From: Arthrobotrys musiformis
Lineage: Eukaryota; Ascomycota; Orbiliomycetes; Orbiliales; Orbiliaceae
NCBI GenBank assembly: GCA_036971715.1
Contig: JAVHJL010000003.1
Coordinates: 496,001-560,000, forward strand
Length of the DNA stretch: 64,000 nt
Direction of reading: 5' to 3'
Of the stretch, positions 1-11,857 are shown in pieces. The position numbers and the translations under genes are program-made. The notes beneath the pieces were generated by a model, which saw only the letters and a program-made list of their open reading frames with translations, had not been told where the DNA came from and did no database searches. The stretch's first letter is position 1. Every line of letters begins with the position of its first letter.

Positions 1-10
1 ATATACGTAC

Positions 11-107
11 CATCATATTCGGGAAGAAGCCGTTCTTTGACAGCCTTTCCCACACTAGCGGATCTGCCTGCCGTGAAAATAGGAATAGCTGTATCCGGGA
101 TCGTCAT
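11..107 (-). CDS. First coding exon of an unidentified gene running off the left edge (partial)
   Basis: On the minus strand an ATG at 107-105 opens a 97-nt reading frame beginning MTIPDTAIPIFTAGRSASVG. It ends at position 11 in front of a good 5' splice site (GTACGTAT, read from 10 down to 3). The remainder of the gene lies outside the window, so only about 32 residues are visible. The short hydrophobic strand followed by a Gly/Ser turn (IFTAGRSASVGKAV) resembles the first beta-strand and turn of a Rossmann-like fold, but this is too little for a family call. The gene would be divergent from ALG2, sharing the 800-bp gap. The open frame and the splice donor are seen directly; that it is a real gene is inferred. 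Confidence 0.5.
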
Positions 108-906
108 TTCGGAATAAAAGCGACTTTGATACTGAAGGTTAGACCGAAGCACTGACCTGCTCGAAATTGCTCTTGATTTTGAAATGAGCTGTCGATGCCG
201 TGTGAGCATTTTGAACACGGCTGAAGGTTGAAGGCTTCTAAATATATCAATAGTGAAACCCAGTCTATTGATAATATATTGATCCCTCTGGGCTGGTTTG
301 ATAGATTTTTTGCTCTTGCGAGAGGCTGCGAATGTAATTACGCTAGTAGCTGAATATGACGATGTACCTATATTTCTTTCTCGGCCGGCTAGGGGTGAAT
401 CCAGGCTTGCTTAGAAACCTCTGATCTAGCCCAAAAATATACGATTTGGGTCGGTTGTGTCGGTGCATTTCTCTTCCGTTACATGTGGATTTCGGGTTCG
501 CTTACAAACGACCGCCTCCCGATACCACTCTTTTTCTTATTATTTTTCTTCTTCCCATTTTTTATTTTTAAAAAAAGGGGAGAAAGAGAAGCTTTACGTT
601 ATGGTCATCTTGGCTTCACTAAAATTGCCCTCGTCCTCGTAATCAAGCCTGCCAGTCGGTTCCAAATGCGGCCGAAATCCGCAAACCCAAAGATTTATAG
701 AGTCGCTCAGTTGGCCACGTTTGTGTTGGATGTCGGCTAACTAGTCGGAGCTTTCCCAAACATGACCTCACGCCGGCTTCCCAATGTCAGCCAAATGCAG
801 CATTCAAACCCACCCAACCCTTGCGCGTGCGCAGTACCGCGAATACTTCGATTGTGAGGGCTACACGGCGGGGGATCTTTACCCGCCGCCACTCGATTAG
901 TATCAG
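108..906. other. Intergenic region upstream of ALG2
   Basis: No convincing coding region is seen. It should carry the promoters of the left-edge gene (minus) and ALG2 (plus). It holds one perfect short inverted repeat (245-273) and pyrimidine-rich tracts around 525-560. Short open frames at 457-740 have no start context or composition supporting translation. Confidence 0.6.
245..273. repeat. Perfect 9-bp inverted repeat (hairpin)
   Basis: TATCAATAG at 245-253 and CTATTGATA at 265-273 are exact reverse complements separated by 11 nt. It is AT-rich with no T-tract after it. It could be a protein-binding dyad or chance in AT-rich DNA. Confidence 0.5.
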
Positions 907-2567
907 ATGGATGAAAAAAAACTCATCGTGTTTATTCACCCGGACCTCGGGATCGGAGGAGCAGAACGACTAGTGGTCGACGCGGCAGTCGGGCTCCAGA
1001 ACCTGGGACATACAGTGCAGATATGGACCTCGCATTGCGATCCCGCACATTGCTTCGATGAATGCCGTGACGGTTTGTAATCACTTTCCTTTTATGAAGC
1101 GGCGGGGTTTAATCTCTAATCTACTCAATAGGCACCCTCAAAGTTGTCGTTCGAGGGAATCGGTTCCCGACTTCGATACTTGGTCGTTTCTCTATTCTTT
1201 GCGCGATAGTCCGGCAGCTTGATTTAATTACATATCTCCTCCTCGAAGACCCTGACCGCGCATTGGCGACAGATCTCTTTTTCGTCGACCAGCTGTCCGT
1301 CTGTGTTCCGATTCTCCGATATTTCCTCCAGGGGTCTAGAACACTTTTCTACTGTCACTTCCCAGATAAACTTCTTGCCTCAAGAAAATCAATTATCAAA
1401 TCGATATACCGTATACCCTTTGATTGGATCGAGGGATATACGACAGGTACGGCTGATGGGATCGTGGTTAACAGTAAATTTACGGCTGGCGTCTTTAAGG
1501 AGGCCTTTCCGAAGATTAATGTTGTCCCGAGGGTGGTATATCCTTGTGTAGACGTTAACGAGGACGAAAAGGGCCACACGAAACTTGAAGGAGAAAAGTA
1601 TCCATTCCTAAAAGGCGGAGACCGAAGGATCGTTTTATCAATCAATCGGTTCGAGAGGAAGAAGAATATTGGACTCGTCGTACATGCTTTTGCTGGCCTA
1701 ACCGAAGAGCAACGGAAGAAGGCGAGGTTAATTATTGCCGGTATGGTTCCCTAATTTTTTTTATTGGGCTGCACCTGTATTGCCGCAAAGACTAATTCCC
1801 CCTCGTAGGCGGTTACGACAATAGAGTTGCTGAAAACGTAGAGTACCATGGTGAACTTGAAAGGCTCTGTGACTCGTTAAATCTACGGCATGCAACATGC
1901 AGAAACTACATTTCATCTTTGACGATCCCATCGGATATTGATGTCCTTTTCCTGCCTTCCGTCCCGTCTTCACTGAAAACCTTTCTCCTACGAACTGCGA
2001 ATATCCTCGCTTACACACCGGAAAATGAACATTTCGGGATCGTTCCGCTAGAGGCAATGCTGGCTGGGGTGTGTTATCTCGAGTCGCCAAATGAATATTA
2101 CTATCACTGACTTTGGATTTATTATCTAGACACCAGTTTTGGCTACAAATACGGGTGGCCCACTCGAGACAGTTCTTGATGATGGCGAAACAGGCTGGCT
2201 TCGCCCGCCAGAGCCAATCAAATGGACGGAGATCCTCGACATCGCCCTCTTCAAAACCACTGACGGCGAACGTGCCGCGCTGGCAGAGCGTGCAAAGTCG
2301 AGGGTAAAAGAAAACTTCAGCAAGGAAAGTATGGCACAAGCACTTGACAAGGAGTTTGCGATATTAGACAAAACCAGGAGAAAACTGATTGGATTCCATG
2401 ATGTTATGATGCCCGTAATCGTCAGTACTGTAGTTGTTGCCGGGTTACTATTAGGAGTTGGGAGGACGGATTGGGCTTGCGTCTGTGGGTGTATGGGTGG
2501 AGGCATCTACGCAACCTTTGGGTTATTGACACTGTTAGCTAAGGATATGAATCCACGGATAGGATAG
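907..2567 (+). CDS. alg2: Alpha-1,3/1,6-mannosyltransferase ALG2
   Basis: ALG2 adds the second and third mannoses to the dolichol-linked N-glycan precursor (Man1 to Man3-GlcNAc2-PP-dolichol) on the cytosolic face of the ER. Four exons (907-1072, 1132-1740, 1809-2068, 2130-2567) join in frame to 490 residues, normal for fungal ALG2. The N-terminus has the GT4/GT-B start [20 protein letters not shown] central stretch reads [10 protein letters not shown]. The GT4 EX7E signature EHFGIVPLE lies near residues 332-340 and is followed by [14 protein letters not shown]. Two hydrophobic C-terminal segments (around [15 protein letters not shown] and the [15 protein letters not shown] stretch) fit ER membrane association. 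The start at 907 is the only ATG ahead of the glycine-rich loop. Introns are 59-69 nt. No defect is seen. Confidence 0.95.
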
Positions 2568-5500
2568 GCGTTGGATTTTCTGTTGTATGTAAGTATTGCA
2601 TACATGTACAGTTAATTTGGGATATAGATCAAGTTGCTCGACAGCACATAAGACGGGAAGATGTGACATCCTGAAATTTCAGTATACGGTCATATTGTGG
2701 GATGGGGGGGTCATCCACGAATAGCGGACACAGACGGGAGCCCTTACTGCCATACAAGGCCAGCTCGATTTTGATAAACCAGCCACCACTGGAAGAAATC
2801 TCGGTTGAGAGAGCTGGCGTGATAATAATGATCAGCGGTGACCTTGAACGCCTTGGCGGGATTGATCCGGTTAGCTAGTGTTTAGTTTACCACAACCCGA
2901 AGAAAGCCACTGGGGCGTCTAAGCCCACGCCTCTAATCCGAGTATCGTAATTACTCCCTGGGCGTTCTAATTAGGGCACCGATGGCCTAAACGATGTGGT
3001 AATTGTTATTACTATAACGCCATTACTCGCGTAGCCGCTAGATTGTGCATGTGCATTGATATAGAGTCCTAATACGGTAGCTGTAGCAAGTTTGGTAGTC
3101 AGCCTCTTCCGTCAGGCTCCTACACGCAGTATAAACCGATATCTGCGAAAAGTAACGCCACTAAGAGGAGGAGGCTAAGGAGGGGGTCTACAGATACTAT
3201 AATGTATGCGCTCCGTTCGGATCTTTAGGGTGCTAAAATATGCACGTTATAGAAATAATACTATCTTTGAGACAATAGTTCCCATGATCCGATCTCTCAA
3301 GTACTACATTGCATCAGCTATGTACTAAAGATATGTACAAATATTGTTTTCTATATTATATATATAGCATGGTATTGATATTGTAATTAATAGTATAATA
3401 TGCAAGGTCATATACATTTTAGGATCCCCTCCGATCGTAGGACCATTTAAGGGAATTAGTTGATATTGCAATATATATAAGTTAAAAGCTTCTAACTTGA
3501 ACAAGTAAAGATTTTTATGATCCCAAATCGTCTCGTGCTGCCGCGTACCGATGTGGCGGAGGAGGATAAAACCAATGGCTAGGTAGTATTCATTATCGGA
3601 AGAGCTCCCTTGCGAGCTTGACAGCATCCGTGGACGCATAGTATAACCAAGCACTGAGTAGATATACCCGTATCCCCGTGGCTTCGACGTGTCAAAGCAG
3701 GGGATCGGAGCTCGATAAAGCCCAAATATTGCTATTAAGCTTCCAGTGTAATAAGACCTTTACCCCCAGACTAGACCTTTACCCTTGCAATAATACCCAA
3801 ACTTGGTTAGGCTTCAAAATGCATGTATAGTTAGCTATCGTCCGGAACGGTGGATCGGCTGGTGGATACCACGATGGATTGACTTTGCCTGGACGTCGGG
3901 ACCCTTGTCGCAATACCTGCAGACTTTCCTGCGCCCCTCCCCTGATCCTCCGGATCGGACGAATCGATTAGCTAAATTATACATGTTTATTCTGTTGTGA
4001 ATATGTGGAGGGCTCGTAAAAACTCTATCTACACTAAAAGCAATATATTCAGAGGGTCAGAAGATATCTCAAATGGCCGCATTGGAAACAAAAACGGGAA
4101 ACTACCAGTCAACCAAACCCGTATTAACGAGTCTAGCTTGACTAAAAAGAAAGTTAATAGCAAAAGAAAAAACGGGGATGATATTGCGACAAGAAAGGGA
4201 AGCCTCGGTTTTTCCTGCTTTTAGCGGATTTTCTAACGCAAGACCCGGGCGTGTACGTGGGCGTGTGACTATTGAAATGGGTGTGAACTTGCCGCTTATT
4301 GATATTCGTGTAATCAAATCGCTACTATGTTATCAATTATCTTCATGGTTGTAAAGGCTACTCCGCATGGTCTGATTTTGCCAAAGAGTCGCCAAGCGCA
4401 TCCAATCCATGGCTACCTAGGTGGTTTTTGTATCAAACTCGCGAACGGGGAGATGATTCGCCAAAAGGACCATTATCAATATCTTAGAAACCGAAGATCA
4501 ATTCTTCAAGTGGACCTCGAAAATCGTAGGCCGCATGTAAGTAAGTGGTATCCAAAGGAACCGTGCGCCACTTGCAAGCAGATCGAAGGGTCCTCCCGTC
4601 CGCCCCACTGGATCAAATGTTTGAAGGTCGAGTCTAGAAGTTTGTCCCAAGAAGCCAAAACCCCGCCTTACAACAGACACATATTTCCACATGATAAGGA
4701 AGAACAATCGAAATCCCCTTGCATGCAGGGATGGGGGGAAAGCCTAAAGCTTGTTTCGTCCAAATAGCCCAATCAACAGCCCAGCCCAGTTCCCCCATGC
4801 AGCCAAACCCGGCCATGGATCAGGGACTAGGGCCATGCTGAGGATTGTACTTGGCATTTCAGGCAGAGCATCACGCAAACCCGTTTTTTATCCCAAATCC
4901 AGAAACTGCCCAAATCGTCGAACTGGGAATCGCTGTCAGATCTTATATCTTTGCGGTAGGTACGAGATCCGGAGAATCGAACCCTGCCAAATAGAACGGG
5001 AGAGCGGCAAACGAGGTGTGATTGTCAGTTTCTCTGTTAGCAGTAGATCTGGAGATGTTGCAATGTTGACAGTGGACGCTCGACCCTTTTGGGCATCCAT
5101 CCGATATAATAAGACAGGTACAACACAAGATCCTAAGACTTGCCACGCACTTGCCATTCAACGACCACTTTCCTAATCCACGATGGACTCCACGATATCT
5201 TATCCATGGTGGCCTAGATGGCGTCGCCGTGCCGCCCTCTCGGCCATCTTTTACATAACCAATAACGGGAGCTGCACAGATAAGGTCAATGGCACTTGCT
5301 CCGCCAATCGATTGGCTTGCATCTTGGGACATCCTCAACGCTCGCTTGATGGCAAATTGAACCATGGCCATCAGATATGTCTTGATGCATTGCATTGTCA
5401 CATCGCAGGGCCAGCATACCGCTAGGAGGAGATAGCCGATCTCCCTCTTTTTTACAAGCCTGAACCGAAAAGTCAAGAAATTGCCAATAGCACGAACTGT

Positions 5501-6459
5501 GCCTTCTTTTTTTTATTCTTCCGAGGCCGGAGGAAAAATAAAAATAAAAAATAAACCGAAAAAAGAAGATAATTAGGAAACAGGGAGCCCGGGAAGGGAA
5601 AACAGATACATGCGAACGCAAATACGATTACGGGTGTATCCCTATATCCCTTACTTCAAACCGCGGCTGCCTGCTTCCAATTGCTGTGTATTTTGCTCAC
5701 GGTTTGTAGAGAAACACCAAGTACAGTCAGACATACATATGACTGTCAAAAAGGTTTCTATAGAACCTTCTATAACTTGTAATCTTGCATATTCGCTTCG
5801 ACCGGGAATGTGGTTGTCAATTGCGACCCACTCGAGAACTAGTGCCTTTTTGTTTTTGGCCGTCGCATCTGCACGGATACCCACACACTCTCCACATATG
5901 AATTTTAAAAGCGGTGCAGACGCATGTCGCAGCTACTTGCAGTATGCAGATGGCCCACATGATCAGGGATCGTATTATTCTGACATTCCGCGGCTGGGAG
6001 ATATTGAAGTAGTATCCATTGTTCCACCCCCCTCCTCCTAAACGACATTTTGCTTCTTTTCAAGATGGTGATTTCTAACGAGATCGTATCGGCGTAGGCA
6101 AATGACACTTAGAGTATGGCGCCCAAACCGGATGATAATGGATTCCGTCAGTGGTTTAGATGTTTCAGAGAGGGGGGGCTTACGGAAAGTGGGGAAAACA
6201 TGATTCAACCCAAACGACACTCTCCTACCTCGATCCTATGATCACTTCTTGATAAGTGTTCATGAAGTATAAAATCCCCTCGATCTCACCTCCAAGAAGT
6301 CTAAATCTTCTATTCAGCAGCACTCCAGCTCCCAGACCCGAGAAGATCTCAAGATATAGATTATCTAGCAAATCTTCCTTAACAGTCTCTAGAGTTGATT
6401 TCTAGTTTCGAAACAATCTTCAAGAGTCTCCATATCCACAACAAAAGACACAATTCACA
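2568..6459. other. Gene-poor region between ALG2 and the M43 protease
   Basis: About 3.9 kb with no gene I can support. It contains the ALG2 3' region, AT-rich DNA (about 3240-3660), and a more GC-balanced part (3800-5450). Open frames such as 4327-4767 (+, 146 codons), 4751-5176 (+) and 4943-5476 (-) match nothing I recognise and lack linked splice signals. The last 250 bp (from about 6210) form the protease promoter with a TATA box. I saw no tRNA, transposase motif or terminal repeats. Confidence 0.5.
6268..6274 (+). promoter_or_regulatory. TATA box of the M43 protease gene
   Basis: TATAAAA at 6268-6274 lies 186 bp upstream of the ATG at 6460. It is followed by C/T- and A/C-rich leader sequence typical of a strongly expressed, inducible fungal gene. 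The implied 5' leader is about 150 nt. Confidence 0.6.
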
Positions 6460-7645
6460 ATGAGGTCTTTTCTCACAGCCTTGCCATTTTTGGCTCTCGT
6501 TGTCGACGCCCGACGATCATGTGGTAACGAAGCCGTCCCAGCATCCGTCCAGATGGCTGCCAGATACTTCGAAAGACAAGACAAAGTCGCCGATGCTCGC
6601 ACCATCCAGGCTGCGGCCGAGCGAACCTTGGTCATTGACACCTACTTCCACGTCATCGCCTCCGATAACACTGAGAAGGGTGGATATCTCCCACAGGATA
6701 AGGTTACCGCTCAGGTACATAATATTGAATCCAACCTTAATTATTTACAAGATGAAGCATGACTAACATAATACTCTACAGTTCGACGCTCTCAACCGTG
6801 ACTTCAAAGACACCGGTATCAGCTTCGCCCTTAAGGACACAACCTACACCGTCAACAAGGAGTGGGCCACTTTCAGCGTCGACAGGGACACTGGCGAGAA
6901 GATCGAATATGCTATGAAGAAGGCCCTCCGAAAGGGTTCCTACGCCGCCTTGAACGTCTACTACCGTCCTCTCGGCGATGGTCTTCTCGGAATCTGCGTT
7001 TTCCCAGAAGACGTCACTCCAGGTGACCGCACCTTCGTCTTGGACGGCTGCCAAGTTCTCACCGGTTCCGTCCCCAACGGTGGTACCTCAAACTACCAGC
7101 AAGGTAAAACCGCCACCCACGAAATCGGCCACTGGCTCGGTCTCTTCCATACCTTCCAAGGTGGCTGCGCCGGCGGTGACTCCGTCGATGACACCCCAGC
7201 CCAGAAGAGCCCAACCAACGGATGTCCAAACCCAAATCCCGATACCTGCACTGGTGTCCAATACCCCGGACTCGACCCAATCCACAACTTCATGGACTAC
7301 AGCTACGACGAATGCATGTTCGAATTCACCCCAGGCCAGACCAAGCGTGTCTTCGACTTCTGGGACCAATACCGTGCCAAATTCGCCGGCCAGCCTGGTC
7401 CGGACCCAGAGCCAACTTCCTCTACCACCACCACTACCACCACCACCACCACCAAGCCATCCACTACCACTACCACCACAACCACAACCACTACTCCTCC
7501 TCCAACCACCACTACTACCACCACCAAGTCCACCACAACCAAGACTACTACCACAAAGACCACCACCACCAAGAGCCCAACCCCAACCCCAACCCCATCC
7601 ATTCCAGATTGGTGGTGCGACCTCTTTGGCATCTGCCGTACTTAA
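6460..7645 (+). CDS. Secreted extracellular metalloprotease, M43B (pappalysin-like) family, with Thr-rich tail
   Basis: A zinc endopeptidase predicted to be exported. Two exons (6460-6714, 6782-7645; the 67-nt intron ends in CTCTACAG) give 372 residues. A signal peptide (MRSFLTALPFLALVVDA) is followed by a propeptide-like stretch and the catalytic domain. The metzincin zinc site HEIGHWLGLFH lies at about 198-208, with the Met-turn in HNFMDYSYDECM. Cysteines around CVFPED, DGCQ, GGCAGG, NGCPN and DTCTG fit the disulfides of fungal MEP1-type enzymes. These usually end soon after the FTPGQ..R helix (about 280 residues). Here about 75 residues follow: a Thr/Ser/Lys linker and a terminal PDWWCDLFGICRT. 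The linker is coded by ACC/ACT/ACA runs (about 7420-7590), so its length may vary between isolates. Likely roles are nutrition or host/prey degradation. Confidence 0.93.
7420..7590 (+). repeat. Low-complexity ACN (Thr) codon tract
   Basis: Near-continuous ACC/ACT/ACA triplets with occasional AAG and CCT codons, inside the M43 protease gene and encoding its Thr-rich linker. It produces long open frames in all the other frames on both strands (Val/Gly-rich on minus), which are artefacts. Confidence 0.85.
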
Positions 7646-8713
7646 AGCACCCCCCATTCCGATCTCACAAAGATCATTTCCCACTTCTACACAAATATAT
7701 ACCCAAACCCCCATTGTTTTCTGCCTTTAACGAAACCTAGTTGCTCGAATATACCCATTACCAGCTCCAAACTCAGATACCCCATATGATTTTTTTTGTA
7801 ACCAGTTTTTATTTTCTTTTGACTTTGTCCTCCTGTTTTGCAATTGAAGCTAACGAAATACGTTGATACCCCCCAATATTTTTGCAATATCAGTTTTGTT
7901 CTTCTCTTCTATATACATACCCATTTTTTTTTACACTTTCTGTACAAAGACACCTTGTATACCATTATATAAATGTATATAAAATCACATACCCTCCAGT
8001 AGATGCTAGGCATCCTTTCTGGAGGGACGTCTGTACAAATATATATCATTCAATAACCACCCACTTATCTTTCCAAACCCTAAAACGCTGTGCTAGTTCC
8101 AAGCCAAATTAGGAAGTTGTGTTGCTCTTGTGGTCAAATTGAACCAATCAGAAGCCGAAGATCGACAGCACAACACATTGTAGCCTGTACCAATGCCGGG
8201 GTGCTTTGAGTCTCGAGGCTTGGTTGCTCTGCAGTACTGAATGAAAAGACCTAGAAAATTAGCCCGCTACATGAGCCCCGGAATCATTCGTAGCAGCATT
8301 TCGTTTACGAGGTAACACCATAAATATCTAAAAGTTTTCAAGAATATCTTCATTTTCTTCCTAGTAACCTTTATTCGATTCGACAGTGTTTTTCGCATTC
8401 CTGACCATCCGGCACCTTTCAATCATGAGATCTGAATTTCCGGGTGCGAAAGAGGATGGCAGGGGCAGGAGAGTGTAGAGGGGACTAAACTCCGGAAACC
8501 GTAAAAAAAAACAGGCTCTCGTAGGAGCTTTAGGAAAGAGACAAAGAAAGAAAAAGATAAAAAAATCCCAGTGACTTAAGCATCTTTTGCAATAGAATTA
8601 ACAATGTCAAAAGTTCTCTTAAAGCCAGTTGCGCGGAAAGAATCCTATGGAAATAGATAGTTAGTAGTGATAAAGAGCTCGGATCTAGAGGTCGAGACAG
8701 CATCTAAGCAGAA
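7646..8713. other. Convergent intergenic region
   Basis: About 1.07 kb between two convergent genes, so mainly 3' untranslated DNA. T-rich tracts around 7786-7800 and 7925-7932 and A-rich ones near 8503-8565 could serve polyadenylation on either strand. No coding potential or structured RNA was recognised. Confidence 0.6.
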
Positions 8714-10870
8714 TCACTTTGGATCTGGATCCGACTCGTTCTTGGGGTCAAAACTAGGTTGAGCTAACTCCATCGAAGGCGTGAGACTACCAGCAGCCTG
8801 GGTGGTGTCGAGGACCGGGGCGAGAGGAGTTTGGAGCATGTACTAGAAAAAAAAAAAGTTAACTGATAAGCTAGAAGGGTTTGTCCTTTGGACTGAAGTT
8901 ACCTTGATGTATTGCATCTGCTGCTCCTGTGTGCTCGAAGCTCTAAATGTAGGGTTAGTGCGGCTGCCGATACAGTGTTGGCATAGTATAACGTACCCTC
9001 CTAATCCTTTTGGCTTCTCAACCGAGTCTTTATTTGAGTCTTGAATGGAATATCCATAAATACCTCCCCACTTGTTCGTAATTTCAGCTTTCTTCTCAGC
9101 CAACTTATCCTTCGCTTGTTTAACCAGCTCAATCATTTCCTCGGGGGCGCCTTCCCCGAGGCCGGCAGCAACTTCTTCAACCTCAGTGCGAGCAATTCGA
9201 ATTTCTGCATAACTCTTCGATAGCTCGTGGAGAGTCCCAGCCTGTTTGGCCGTGGCCAACGCAATGTCGTTGCTAACGATTGGAGTTGGTGGACCTGGGT
9301 GGGCACTCGGGTTAGGGGCCGGCAACGATATCATTGAATTTTCCTTCAAAAGAGGCCGATCGGTACTGGCTATAAACAGAATCAAGAGTTACATGTTAGG
9401 CGGTTCGATAAAACACGAATCGAAAAGAAAAGACAAGAATCGCAATTGCAAGGGTTACAAAGGTTCGCAAAAACTAGCTAATACACAAGGCCTAACGTAC
9501 CCGAGACAAATCCACCCCTGTAGTTTCCGCGAGAACTACCACCACGATACCCGATAGCGCCCCTTCCACGGCTTCCACGGCCACGATAGTTACCGTTATT
9601 GGGGTAGGGATGGTTGCCGTGGTTGGTATAGCCACGTTCGAGGGCTGCTTGAACTACACGAGAAGTCAACACAAAATCATCCATTTCTCGTAAAAATACA
9701 ACACAGCGAGTTGAAACGCTCATTCAAGTTTACTCACCCTCGGCCTCTTGGTTTTCCTTGACCAAACCTTCTTTGACACAGGCATCATAAAGCTTTGGAC
9801 GATAAGCATTGCGATATCCGCCATGGTCTCGAAGCCCAGCAGATCCGCGAACCTCGACCCAAAGGCCCTTCACATACAAGGTATGGTCAGGGTCCTTGAA
9901 ACGTTCAAGGTATCGGTACCCACAAGTGGTAAAGTACTGAAAGGCAATCAATTCAGTACGAAGGTTCAAGGTAAGAATTTGATGGTCAACAAGATGGTTG
10001 CCAGTAGACTCATTGCCCAATCCGGGGATGTGAACGAGATCGTAACTAAAAGTATTGATGTTGAATCCTGCCATCAAAAGTTGTTAGACTAGCATCTGAT
10101 TATATATAGGGTTTAGGGATGCAAGACTTACGATCTCGGGGACAAATGGTGTATGGCATAATCTCACCAAGCAAGAGAAGCTGAGAAATTGTGTAGCGGC
10201 GTTTGACCCAAGGTTGTGGTGAGAACCCATCCTCCGTCTGTGGGAGTTTGGGCTCAAAGACCTTTGGTTTTGACTTGGGAACGACGAATACACTGGTCGG
10301 CTTCACTTCGTCTTGCTTCGCAACAGCAGCCTTAGTATCTGGTAACTTGGTGTCTTTCAAGGGGAGCTTCAATAGTGGCTCGAAGGATATCAAATCGTCA
10401 TCCTTAGTAATGGTAGATTCCTCATTTGCCTTGGCTACACCAGTGTCCTTGTTGGTAGACTTGATTGGTTCATCAGTAGTATGATTCAACTTGGTAGCAG
10501 CAGAGAGGAGGTCGCCGAGAAGGTCAGTTGCTTCCTTTGGTGTGTCCTTGAGAGGCAAGTGCAACACGTCAGCTGTGGCAGCGAGCTCCTTAGCAGCGCC
10601 TTGAGTATCGCTTTCTTGGTTTGGGCCGTTATCATCAGAGCTAGAGGCTCCCACAGTACCAGTGATATTAGCAAGTGATTCTCGGGTAGCAGCCGCCTTC
10701 TGACGAAGACGCTGAGCAGCCAACGCCTTGATGCGTTTAATGGTTTCTTCAATGTCAGAGGGACGACTTAAGTCCGTAGATTGTAGCTTTGACATCGTTG
10801 CACTAGGTGCTGCAGCCTCCTCACCCTTAGCATCATCCCCGGGCAAGCCCTTTTGTGGAGGAGCAGACAT
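8714..10870 (-). CDS. RGG-box protein with a candidate eIF4E-binding motif; function unknown
   Basis: Six exons on the minus strand (10870-10132, 10067-9738, 9653-9501, 9369-8997, 8942-8903, 8842-8714) join in phase to 587 residues. I do not recognise the family. Order of parts: a charged Ala/Ser/Thr-rich region with DLL-type acidic motifs (about 1-215); a basic junction followed by RRYTISQLLLLGEIM (about 220-240), where YTISQLL fits the eIF4E-binding consensus YxxxxL-phi; a folded-looking domain (FNINTFSYDLVHIPGLG to LWVEVRGSAGLRDHGGYRN); an RGG/RG box (YRGRGSRGRGAIGYRGGSSR); a coiled-coil-prone stretch (IRIARTEVEEVAAGLGEGA onward); and a Gln/Pro-rich end. Splice sites GTAAGT, GTGAGT and GTACGT are canonical. 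Together these suggest a cytoplasmic RNA-binding or translation-control protein; that is inference. Confidence 0.8.
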
Positions 10871-11287
10871 CGCAAGATCAAAGCAAAGGCTTGAGGGAAA
10901 GTTATCTAATGGTGATGAGAAGACTGCTTTGAAGTAGAGGAGGTTGTAGAAGATTCCCAGGGGAGGATTCTTTGGTCAGTGAAGATGAGAATCTTGCCAG
11001 GGGTGTTCAATCAAGCCTAAGAGCGCAGACTTGAGGGTAGGGAGCAAAAAACAGGATGCCGGTGAGCTTTGATAATGTTGCAAGGAGGAGATTATTAGAG
11101 ACGCATGAGGAGGAAGGGGAGAAAGAAGAGAGAAATGAATCAAGAACAGGCGGAACTTGGCTTTGGAAATTATCCTGAAGAGCTTGTCCGTCTTTCGGAG
11201 ACGACTGGTGGATTTATTGGTACACTGGTCGGTGATGGTCACAATCAACGAGATATCTTTGAAGCTGAACTAGGCGCTGAACTTTGG

Positions 11288-11320
<33 letters not shown>

Positions 11321-11857
11321 GGCTGGGATGTAGTGGAGTGGAAGAAGAAGGAGAAGAGGGGAGAAAGGAAGAAGGAGAAACGAGAGGGGAAGAAAGAAGG
11401 AACGTTCAGAAGGAAGGAAAGAGCGGACGTCTTGCTGGACGTTCATTTTTGAAGCAATTTCTTGCTGCTGGAAAATGGTTGAATATTCTGTTTGCATGGC
11501 GGCTGACCGGTTGTTCACCAATTGCTCCAGCACTTTCTATGTGACTGCCTACCCTGTACTTGCCTCTCGAACCCCTCCCGACCCCCCCTCTCTCCGGGCA
11601 CCGTGCCTAGTTGGATACTTGAGTAGTCAATTAAGAGATGGATACGGGAATAGTGGGAGAGGGGGGCTTTACGATATCAATGGCAATAGGAATCATTATG
11701 TGCAGGCTATGTATCAGTCAAAGGTTCAAGCAATCGCCATAGACGCCGTATACATATCCTCCAGCATCAAAGCAAGTACAGCAACCGCAAGTAAAATACA
11801 ATATGACCGAATTTAAAGAAATAGAAGACTAGACGAGGTAGTGAATATAATGCAGAA
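10871..11857. other. Intergenic region between the RGG-box gene and MRE11
   Basis: About 1 kb. The left half is the RGG-box gene's promoter and 5' leader; the right end is the MRE11 3' region. It includes a purine-rich stretch (11335-11430) and a TGA microsatellite (11288-11320). No gene is seen. Confidence 0.6.
11288..11320. repeat. (TGA)11 microsatellite
   Basis: Eleven uninterrupted TGA triplets in the upstream region of the RGG-box gene. Likely polymorphic in length. Confidence 0.9.

Noticed and set aside
4327..4767. 146-codon plus-strand ORF in the first gene-poor tract
   Set aside because: No recognisable motif, signal peptide or partner exons; residue composition looks random.
4960..5000. 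GGTTCGATTCT-like B-box on the minus strand, suggesting a tRNA
   Set aside because: The flanking bases do not form a 5-bp T stem, and no A-box or cloverleaf is present upstream.
7059..7714. Long Gly/Val-rich minus-strand and Pro/His-rich plus-strand open frames over the protease gene
   Set aside because: They are shadows created by the ACN-repeat linker and by codon bias of the real M43 gene; they have no independent start, splice or domain support.
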